Positions 1 through 5,547 of a DNA stretch of 7,744 nucleotides are shown here, in pieces. The DNA comes from Coriobacteriia bacterium (GTDB taxonomy: Bacteria > Actinomycetota > Coriobacteriia > WRKU01 > WQUG01): positions 1-7,744 of the forward strand of contig WREJ01000049.1 of the NCBI GenBank assembly GCA_009779395.1, written 5' to 3'. The first letter of the stretch is position 1. Each line of letters opens with the position of its first letter. The notes under the pieces were generated by a model that was not told the DNA's origin, did not search any database, and saw only the letters and a list, made by a program, of their open reading frames with translations. The translations under genes and the position numbers were made by a program.

Positions 1-8
1 ACATTGCG

Positions 9-1610
9 ATGTTTGCGGCTCATCGTTCGATTCCTATTAGTCTCGACGTTGCAAAACTGGTCGTCGACGGCGAGAGAGTACGTCCATTATCGACGATGAC
101 CCCCGAATATGAAGCACAGATTACGGTCAATACGCCGCAGTCCGCAGTGGCACCTGCGATGCCACCTGCAGCCCCTGCTGTAGCACCTGTTGCTGCACCC
201 GCAGCAGCTGAAGCAGCACCCTCAACGCTGTTTGACCTGCACAACGCAGCAGGCCACCTTGCGGCACCCGTAGCAATGCCCCAGCCAGCTGTCCCCAACA
301 TTCCCGCAGAAATCCCCGCAGTGGCAGCAGCAACACCCGCTGGTACCCCACCTGCACCTGCACCGGTGCCAGCAGCTATGCCTGTTGCACCTGTGGTCCA
401 AACTCCGCCTGCTTTTACTGGTGAAGTTGTACCCTCAGAAGCCGAAGCACGTCTGGCGGCGGGTACGGGAAGCGACGTGTACTTTATTCCTCTGCAGACG
501 CAGCGTAAGCGCTCATTGCTAGAGCGTATTAATCTGGCGCTGACGCGTGCGGGCATTGATGATTTAATCCAGGCAGACGACAAGGTTGCTATCAAGTTGC
601 ACTTTGGCGAGGAGGGCAATACGGGATTTGTCAGTCCGCTGTATGCGCGTTGCGTGGTAAGTCGTGTGAAGGATTTGGGCGGCAAGCCTTTTTTGACTGA
701 CACCAATACCCTGTACGGTGGGCAGCGGCAAAACGCCATTGACCATCTGAACTGTGCGATTGCTAATGGTTTTGGTTACTCGTCGACGGGCGCGCCCATC
801 ATTATTGCTGATGGCCTGATTAGTCGTGACTCGGTTGTGGTGCCTGTCACAGGCGGCAGACATTTTGATTCGGTGCGCATTGCTAGTGCAGCAGTAGACG
901 CCGATGTCATGATTGTCATCAGTCACGCCAAGGGTCACGGACTGGCAGGATTTGGCGGTGCGCTAAAAAATCTGGGTATGGGACTGGGTTCTCGCAGTGC
1001 CAAACAGCGCATGCATTCGGGCATCAAGCCCACGGTTAACGCTGATAGTTGTACTGCCTGTGGTCGCTGCGTTGACTGGTGTCAGCCACACTGCATTACG
1101 CTGGTACAGGCAGCCGGAGGAACCCGTCACGCGCAGATTGACCAGAACCGCTGCAGTGGCTGCGGCGAATGTCTGACTGCCTGTAGCGACAACGCCATCG
1201 CCATTAATTGGGAGACATCCCCACAGGACTTTCTGGAACGAACCGTCGAACACGCTGCCGGCGCACTGAAACACTTTAATGGAAAAGCAGATGGCAGAAC
1301 GGACGGCAAAGTCATCTATCTGAACTTTTTGACCAATATCACACCCGATTGTGACTGCTGCAGCTATTCTGATGCCCCTGTTGTCAGTGACATCGGCGTG
1401 CTGGTTTCCAGTGACCCCGTTGCTATTGACCAGGCATCGGTTGACCTGATTCAGCAGGCTTGTGGGGAAGGCAGTTCTGTTGGCGCAGACCTCAAAGGTG
1501 GCGAGGAAAAGTTCGAGGCCCTGCACGGTGTCGAAGTTGGACTTGCCATGCGCTACGGACAGCATCTGGGGCTGGGCACGCAAAGTTATCGTCTGCGTAC
1601 CGTCAGCTAA
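9..1610 (+). CDS. DUF362 domain protein with two [4Fe-4S] ferredoxin motifs and Ala/Pro-rich N-terminus
   Basis: The 533-residue reading frame has three parts. Residues about 1-40 are of no recognised type. Residues about 41-140 are low-complexity Ala/Pro/Val. From about residue 155 (VYFIPLQ) a DUF362 domain begins, with KLHFGEEGNTGF near 196 and SHAKGHGLAGFGGALKNLG near 305. A bacterial-type 2x[4Fe-4S] ferredoxin module interrupts it: C348-x2-C351-x2-C354-x3-C358 and C382-x2-C385-x2-C388-x3-C392. The closing DUF362 block contains the family's CDCC (448-451) and DIGVLVSSDPVAID. Family members are presumed cytoplasmic electron-transfer or metal-cofactor proteins of anaerobes; no reaction is established. 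The frame is still open at the window edge and no Shine-Dalgarno precedes the ATG at 9, so the protein may start upstream; an ATG at 96 is another candidate. It is followed at 35 bases by rsmI on the same strand. Confidence 0.88.
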   Translation: MFAAHRSIPISLDVAKLVVDGERVRPLSTMTPEYEAQITVNTPQSAVAPAMPPAAPAVAPVAAPAAAEAAPSTLFDLHNAAGHLAAPVAMPQPAVPNIPAEIPAVAAATPAGTPPAPAPVPAAMPVAPVVQTPPAFTGEVVPSEAEARLAAGTGSDVYFIPLQTQRKRSLLERINLALTRAGIDDLIQADDKVAIKLHFGEEGNTGFVSPLYARCVVSRVKDLGGKPFLTDTNTLYGGQRQNAIDHLNCAIANGFGYSSTGAPIIIADGLISRDSVVVPVTGGRHFDSVRIASAAVDADVMIVISHAKGHGLAGFGGALKNLGMGLGSRSAKQRMHSGIKPTVNADSCTACGRCVDWCQPHCITLVQAAGGTRHAQIDQNRCSGCGECLTACSDNAIAINWETSPQDFLERTVEHAAGALKHFNGKADGRTDGKVIYLNFLTNITPDCDCCSYSDAPVVSDIGVLVSSDPVAIDQASVDLIQQACGEGSSVGADLKGGEEKFEALHGVEVGLAMRYGQHLGLGTQSYRLRTVS

Positions 1611-1636
1611 AGTATGGGTGTATAAAGTATGAGTGT
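1609..1636 (+). repeat. 15-base tandem duplication in the DUF362-rsmI gap
   Basis: AAAGTATGGGTGT (1609-1621) recurs as AAAGTATGAGTGT (1624-1636), one mismatch in 13, with a period of 15 bases. The first copy begins inside the stop codon of the upstream gene. It looks like a small local duplication that lengthened the gap before rsmI; no function is apparent. Confidence 0.6.
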
Positions 1637-1645
1637 GCCGCTGTC

Positions 1646-2425
1646 ATGACTAAAGTGAATACCACAAGTAAAGCTGCAACAGGCGCGCTGGGCACACTGT
1701 ATGTTGTTGCTACCCCCATTGGCAATTTGGGGGACATGACCCCGCGCGCAATCGAGACTTTGCAGCAGGTTTCGCTGGTTTACTCTGAGGATACGCGGGT
1801 TACGCGCCGTCTGTTTAATCACTTTACTATCGACACGCCGCTGAAACGTTTTGACGACCACACAAGCGGGCGTGCAATCCCCGAGATACTTGCCCATTTG
1901 CGTAGTGGTGCTGACATCGCGCTAGTCAGTGACGCGGGAACACCCGTGATTTCTGACCCAGGAATGCCGCTAGTTGCCGCTGCACAAACGGCAGGGATTC
2001 AGGTGGTCGCGGTTCCCGGTGCAAGCGCGCTTACCGCAGCACTTTCGGTCAGTGGACTGCCGGCACATGCTTTTTATTTTGGAGGATTTCTCCCCCGTAA
2101 AAAGGGTAAAACGGAAACCCTGCTGCAATCACTGGACTCGCTGCACGCCACGCTGATCTTTTTTGAATCGACTCACCGCATTGTTGCTGTGTTGCAGCAT
2201 CTGGCGCAGCTGTACCCTCACAGGCAGGCAGCTGTTGCGCGCGAACTGACCAAACGCTACGAAGAAGTCCTGCGCGGCAGCCTGCAAGAACTCGCCACAG
2301 AGTTCACTCAGCGGCAAAACAGCAGTTCTGCTGCCAGCATCAAGGGTGAGTTCGTTATACTAGTAGCTCCCCTGAAATTTGACGGCGTGCACAACAAAGA
2401 CAGCACGCTGCTGCAAGACACGTAG
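1646..2425 (+). CDS. rsmI: 16S rRNA (cytidine-1402 2'-O)-methyltransferase RsmI
   Basis: RsmI transfers a methyl group from S-adenosylmethionine to the 2'-hydroxyl of C1402 in 16S rRNA, in the 30S decoding centre. The 259-residue product has the tetrapyrrole-methylase fold blocks in order: LYVVATPIGNLGDMTPRA (18-35), EDTRVTRRLFNHF (48-60), LVSDAGTPVISDPG (93-106), VPGASALTAALSVSGLP (123-139), FFESTHRI (172-179), RELTKRYEEVLRG (199-211) and KGEFVILV (233-240). It is slightly shorter than the usual 270-290 residues because little follows the last strand. The frame extends upstream into the preceding gene, but homology begins near residue 15, so ATG 1646 is the sensible start. Its Shine-Dalgarno is weak. 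It lies between the DUF362 gene and the ApgM-like gene and is probably co-transcribed with both. Confidence 0.95.
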   Translation: MTKVNTTSKAATGALGTLYVVATPIGNLGDMTPRAIETLQQVSLVYSEDTRVTRRLFNHFTIDTPLKRFDDHTSGRAIPEILAHLRSGADIALVSDAGTPVISDPGMPLVAAAQTAGIQVVAVPGASALTAALSVSGLPAHAFYFGGFLPRKKGKTETLLQSLDSLHATLIFFESTHRIVAVLQHLAQLYPHRQAAVARELTKRYEEVLRGSLQELATEFTQRQNSSSAASIKGEFVILVAPLKFDGVHNKDSTLLQDT

Positions 2426-2446
2426 AAAATGTAGAGGTAGACATCC

Positions 2447-3691
2447 ATGAAATACGCAATTGTGATACTTGACGGAGCAGCTGACCATAAGCTGGGACAG
2501 CTGAACAACCAGACAGCCCTTGAAGCAGCAACGACGCCTATTCTTGATCTGATGGCACAGCAGGGAACGGTTGGTCTGGCGCGCACCGTCCCCGAAGGCA
2601 TGGAGGTATCCTCAAATGCCGCCTGCACCTCTATCCTGGGCTATGACCCTGTTGCTAATTTTGCGGGGCGCGGCGCAATCGAAGCCGCCGCACAGGGCAT
2701 CAAGCTGGCTGCAGACGAGGTCGCCATGCGCATCAACACCGTGTCTATCCTAGACGGTCACATGGAAAGTTACGCCGGCGGAAACATCAAAACGGCAGAC
2801 TCACATGCTATTGTGACGCGCCTGGGTGAACACTTAAACGACGACACCTTTACCTTTTACCCCGGCAAAGCCTACCGCCACATCTTGGTTGTCAAGGGCT
2901 ATCCTGCTGTCCTTGACCTGGATTATACTCCACCACATGACTTAAGCGACATGCCCATTGGCATCGACGAGTTGCCCCGTGGCGGTCAGGGCGAGGACCC
3001 GCGCCGTCTGCTAGAACTGATGGCTGCGGCACACGAGATTTTAAAGGACGACCCGACCAACGCGCGCCTGATTGCCGAGGGTGAGTTGCCCATCACCGAT
3101 ATTTGGCCCTTTTGGCCAGGCTCTGCCCCGCGTGACGTGCAGTCATTTAAAGATGCGCGGGGGCTGAGTGCGTCCATGACCAGCAGCGTTGACCTGCTGC
3201 GTGGTCTTGCGGTGTTGTTCGACATCAATTTTATGGAAGTCGACGGCGTCACAGACGGTTTGGACAACGACTTTGGTGCCCAGGCCGAGGCTGCTACCCT
3301 GGCATTCGAGAGTGGGGATGCAGATCTGGTTGTCATTCACGTCGAAGCCCCCGACGAAATGGGGCACCAGGGCGACATCGTTAAAAAAATACACGCCATC
3401 GAAATGATTGACCGCGAAATCATGACGCGCCTTTTTGCCTATGCAAAGCAGCGTGCAGCTGCTGCAGGCGAAGAAAATGCGTCCGACTTTCGCATACTTG
3501 CCATGCCTGACCACTTTACGCCCATCGTCAGCAGAACCCACGAGGGTGACCCCGTGCCTTTCTTGATTTGGGGAGGTGGCATCGACAGCAACGGTGCCGC
3601 CGCCTACAGCGAAGAAGCCGCCGCGGCGACGGGGCTTGCGCTTGACCCAGATGGGTATGAAGTTCTCAACCTGTTACTAAAATCAAAATAG
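2447..3691 (+). CDS. apgM: ApgM-family enzyme: cofactor-independent phosphoglycerate mutase or homoserine-kinase-type
   Basis: This 414-residue cytoplasmic protein belongs to the alkaline-phosphatase superfamily, ApgM branch. Visible metal and active-site positions are D9 (VILDGAAD), the S55-S56-N57 nucleophile region before SILGYDP, D303 and H307 (HVEAPDEMGHQGD), D355-H356 (MPDHFTPI) and H365 (RTHEGDPVPF). Classical members interconvert 3- and 2-phosphoglycerate without 2,3-bisphosphoglycerate. The details EILKDDPTNARLIAEGELPITDIW and SFKDARGL, together with the ~400-residue length, resemble the bacterial subfamily proposed to be a homoserine kinase (threonine synthesis), so the name is tentative. 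The usual G-S-D/E at the nucleophile reads S-S-N here. AGAGG at 2433-2437, 9 bases before the ATG, supports the start. The gene is third in the operon, 21 bases after rsmI, and ends just before a long hairpin. Confidence 0.85.
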   Translation: MKYAIVILDGAADHKLGQLNNQTALEAATTPILDLMAQQGTVGLARTVPEGMEVSSNAACTSILGYDPVANFAGRGAIEAAAQGIKLAADEVAMRINTVSILDGHMESYAGGNIKTADSHAIVTRLGEHLNDDTFTFYPGKAYRHILVVKGYPAVLDLDYTPPHDLSDMPIGIDELPRGGQGEDPRRLLELMAAAHEILKDDPTNARLIAEGELPITDIWPFWPGSAPRDVQSFKDARGLSASMTSSVDLLRGLAVLFDINFMEVDGVTDGLDNDFGAQAEAATLAFESGDADLVVIHVEAPDEMGHQGDIVKKIHAIEMIDREIMTRLFAYAKQRAAAAGEENASDFRILAMPDHFTPIVSRTHEGDPVPFLIWGGGIDSNGAAAYSEEAAAATGLALDPDGYEVLNLLLKSK

Positions 3692-3693
3692 AG

Positions 3694-3718
3694 TAGAGTG
3701 CGATTAGACTAGAGTGCG
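3694..3718 (+). repeat. 9-base direct repeat TAGAGTGCG after the ApgM-like gene
   Basis: TAGAGTGCG occurs at 3694-3702 and again at 3710-3718, with a further TAGAG at the stop codon (3689-3693). The copies lie between the stop codon and the long hairpin. They are short and of unknown role. Confidence 0.45.
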
Positions 3719-3719
3719 T

Positions 3720-3826
3720 CCAGGTGGGTGAGATTCGTGCTGAAATGAAAATCAGAAAGCGGAGCGTAGCAAGACCTACGTGAGCATTTCTGATTTTCAC
3801 TTTCAGTGCGGAGATCGCGCGCCTGG
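3720..3826. terminator. Long imperfect hairpin between convergent genes, probable bidirectional terminator
   Basis: The two arms pair over about 39 positions. The outer part pairs CCAGG (3720-3724) with CCTGG (3822-3826) and continues inward with wobbles and a few mismatches. The inner part, CTGAAATGAAAATCAGAAA (3740-3758), pairs with TTTCTGATTTTCACTTTCAG (3787-3806) with one bulge. The loop carries its own small hairpin, CGTAG (3765-3769) with CTACG (3776-3780). The element starts 28 bases after the plus-strand stop codon and ends 6 bases from the minus-strand stop codon, so it can serve both converging transcripts. There is no pure U-tract, only A/T-rich inner arms, so transcript stabilisation or a mobile palindromic origin is also possible. 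Confidence 0.7.
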
Positions 3827-3832
3827 TGTGCT

Positions 3833-4459
3833 CTACAACTTACCGACGATCAGGCGTCCCATAGATTTTGCCCTCATCTGACTTTCCGAACACAGCTGGT
3901 CATTTACCAGACTGCCACGCTTTACCGTCAGCGAGCCAACAGCGTCAATGTTGCATGCCGCCAGCGAGTGACGAATACGTCTGACCTGAACGCCGTATGC
4001 TACGGCGGGCACAAAATAAGCACCGATGCCGCCACCACTGGTCGCACTCGTAATGATGATGGCTCGTTTGGTATCGCGCGCGACCTGTGACAGATAGTTG
4101 TTCGCAGAACCAAAGCCGGGCAGCGATGGCTGGACCTGTGAGGCGTTTTCAAAGAAGGTGCGTAGGCGTGACAGCAAGGCTTTGAGGTTTTTTGCGCGGC
4201 GACCGCGCTCGTCTGACGCGCTGATGATGATGCCGTTTGCCTGCGTGATGTGCTCCATCAGTTGAGGCAGGTCGTCCTCCATTTTGCAGCCATCACCCAT
4301 GACGCAGAGCTTGCAACCCAGACAATTTAAAATACGATACTCCGACAGACGCAAATAAGTGATCTGTGCGCCGGCGTCTTCTGCGGCGGCAGCAACTGCC
4401 AGTAGCGTGCGATTTAGTGCCCAGTTACCCCGACTGGCATCAATCGCAACAATCTTCAT
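3833..4459 (-). CDS. Flavodoxin-fold NAD(P)H:FMN reductase / iron-sulfur-flavoprotein-like protein
   Basis: The 208-residue protein starts with a flavodoxin-like strand and phosphate loop (MKIVAIDASRGNWALNRTLL), where FMN phosphate would bind. A compact cysteine motif follows, C46-x2-C49-x2-C52-x5-C58, the spacing that binds a [4Fe-4S] cluster in archaeal and anaerobic iron-sulfur flavoproteins. Next come IIISASDERGRRAKNLKALLSRL (77-99), in place of the family's usual SPVYW-type segment, and the strand AIIITSATSGGG (133-144). It is probably a cytoplasmic flavin-dependent electron-transfer or quinone/azo-type reductase; the substrate cannot be read from sequence. AGGG lies 8 bases before the ATG. 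It is a single gene with its own promoter (4572-4600) and a possible operator, converging on the ApgM-like gene. An FMN reductase without a cluster remains possible. Confidence 0.82.
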   Translation of the reverse strand: MKIVAIDASRGNWALNRTLLAVAAAAEDAGAQITYLRLSEYRILNCLGCKLCVMGDGCKMEDDLPQLMEHITQANGIIISASDERGRRAKNLKALLSRLRTFFENASQVQPSLPGFGSANNYLSQVARDTKRAIIITSATSGGGIGAYFVPAVAYGVQVRRIRHSLAACNIDAVGSLTVKRGSLVNDQLCSESQMRAKSMGRLIVGKL

Positions 4460-4509
4460 CGCGCGCGCCCTGCAAGCAACATTCGGGGGAAAATTGGGTG
4501 ACGGACAGA

Positions 4510-4524
4510 CGGGTGCAACACCCG
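4510..4524 (-). other. Small hairpin in the leader of the flavoprotein gene
   Basis: CGGGTG (4510-4515) and CACCCG (4519-4524) are perfect inverted arms around a 3-base loop, within the predicted leader of about 105 bases. No known riboswitch class is recognised. Confidence 0.4.
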
Positions 4525-4571
4525 CACCAAAGAATTGCGAGTAGCAAGATATGCCCTATTCATAGTTACTA

Positions 4572-4600
4572 ATACTATATCTAGTATGCCAAAAGGTCAA
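4572..4600 (-). promoter_or_regulatory. Promoter of the flavoprotein gene with a dyad over the -10 box
   Basis: Read on the minus strand, TTGACC (4600-4595) and TAGTAT (4577-4572) are separated by 17 bases, a close match to a sigma-70-type promoter. Transcription would start near 4565. The -10 region is embedded in a dyad, ATACTA-tatc-TAGTAT (4572-4587), with perfect 6-base arms, placed where a repressor would block RNA polymerase. Dyads of this kind are used by redox-responsive HxlR/MarR-type repressors of FMN reductases in other bacteria, but no regulator gene is in the window and the assignment is inference. Confidence 0.6.
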
Positions 4601-4664
4601 GGGCTGGATCGCATTAATTTTCAGAGCGCTCCAGACGTTCAAGGTCAACGCAAGCGGAGTGAGT

Positions 4665-4688
4665 GAATCTGATGCTTGCATCAGATTC
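4665..4688. repeat. Perfect hairpin in the rlmB-flavoprotein gap
   Basis: GAATCTGATGC (4665-4675) is followed after TT by its exact reverse complement GCATCAGATTC (4678-4688). A 10-pair stem with a four-base loop would form. There is no U-tract. It lies between the hairpin after rlmB and the promoter of the next gene, in a gap of 316 bases (4460-4775) in which I see no coding sequence. Confidence 0.65.
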
Positions 4689-4723
4689 CGAACGAAGTGC
4701 AGTGAAGCCGCAGGCAAGGAGGC

Positions 4724-4779
4724 TTGCAAAAATACAAATGCTAAGCGTAGTCAACTACTCGTGCATTTGGATTTTTCAA
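4724..4779 (-). terminator. Hairpin overlapping the rlmB stop codon, probable terminator of cysS-rlmB
   Basis: TTGCAAAAATACAAATGC (4724-4741) pairs with GCATTTGGATTTTTCAA (4763-4779) with one mismatch and one bulge. The loop holds GTAG (4747-4750) and CTAC (4755-4758). On the minus strand a T-run (GTATTTTTGC) lies in the downstream arm, as expected for an intrinsic terminator. The upstream arm includes the rlmB stop codon. Loop and arm sequence resemble the hairpin at 3740-3806, suggesting a shared element. A weaker small hairpin, GCAAG/CTTGC (4714-4727), lies just beyond. Confidence 0.6.
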
Positions 4780-5534
4780 CCCGACACAGAGATTGAACGT
4801 CTGGTGCGCTCTGCTGTTTGGCGAATGTACTCGTAGAGTAGAGCAGTCGTTGCCTGTGCAACGTTGAGTGAGCCGACTTTGCCACTTTGGGGGAGTCTGA
4901 CCAGAAAATCACAGTTTTCTTTCACCAGGCGCGACAAACCTTTGTCCTCGGCGCCCATCACCACAGCAATTTTGCCGCTGAGTTGCGTGTCCCAGACATT
5001 GTCTGTTGCGTGTTCGCTGGCACCAGCTATCCAAAAGCCGGCTTCTTTCAGTTGCTGCAAGGCACGACTGATGTTAGTCACCTGTACCACCGGCAGATGC
5101 GCCAAAGCACCCGCTGCTGCTTTGTGGGCAGCAGGAGTCAGCGCTGCAGCACGGTCTTTTGCGACAATCAGTCCCGCAGCACCAAAGACCTCGGCACTGC
5201 GAGCGATGGCCCCCAAATTACCGGGGTCGGTCACGTGGTCAAGCACGACGACCAGCGCGTCAGTCGCATCTTTGGTCGAAGCAATAATACTGCCCAAAGA
5301 CGCAAACTCAAAAGCTGCCGTCCATATCATCACGCCCTGGTGAGCAGCGTGGTCGCTTTTCTGGTCAAGGTCGCGGCGCTGGACGTACTCTGCCGCTATA
5401 TTTTGCTGCTGCAAATATGCCAGAATCTCGTCAATGTTTTTACTCGGTTTTATGCCACGCAGCAGCAGCGCACGACGAACCTTTACGCCCGAGCGCAGGG
5501 CTTCCAAAACGGCATTTCTTCCCTCGATGCGCAT
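4776..5534 (-). CDS. rlmB: 23S rRNA (guanosine-2'-O)-methyltransferase RlmB / TrmH-family (SpoU)
   Basis: RlmB methylates the ribose of G2251 in the peptidyl-transferase loop of 23S rRNA, using S-adenosylmethionine. The 252-residue product has an N-terminal substrate-binding domain opening with MRIEGRNAVLEAL, then the SPOUT catalytic domain with its three signature blocks: VVLDHVTDPGNLGAIARSAEVFGA (N106 and R112), VVMGAEDKGLSRLV (190-204) and LPQSGKVGSLNVAQATTALLYE (214-235, N224), which form the knotted cofactor site. The frame extends 44 codons further upstream into cysS, but homology begins at MRIEGRN and an AGG lies just before this ATG, so 5534 is chosen. It starts 13 bases after cysS ends and is surely co-transcribed with it, a common actinobacterial and firmicute arrangement. 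Exact target specificity within the TrmH family is inferred. Confidence 0.93.
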   Translation of the reverse strand: MRIEGRNAVLEALRSGVKVRRALLLRGIKPSKNIDEILAYLQQQNIAAEYVQRRDLDQKSDHAAHQGVMIWTAAFEFASLGSIIASTKDATDALVVVLDHVTDPGNLGAIARSAEVFGAAGLIVAKDRAAALTPAAHKAAAGALAHLPVVQVTNISRALQQLKEAGFWIAGASEHATDNVWDTQLSGKIAVVMGAEDKGLSRLVKENCDFLVRLPQSGKVGSLNVAQATTALLYEYIRQTAERTRRSISVSG

Positions 5535-5547
5535 ACTTGCCTGCTGC

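Noticed and set aside
20..739. 239-codon minus-strand open frame under the DUF362 gene
   Set aside because: It is antisense to the Ala/Pro-rich region, where GC-rich alanine codons leave the other strand open. The translation is low-complexity Ala/Gly with no recognisable family and no ribosome binding site.
1460..1645. Longer N-terminus of rsmI reaching into the DUF362 gene
   Set aside because: The extra 62 residues have no RsmI homology and would overlap the preceding gene by about 150 bases; the conserved protein begins just after ATG 1646.
4460..4571. Riboswitch in the leader of the flavoprotein gene
   Set aside because: Only one small hairpin is evident and no conserved riboswitch motif, such as the FMN (RFN) element, can be recognised.
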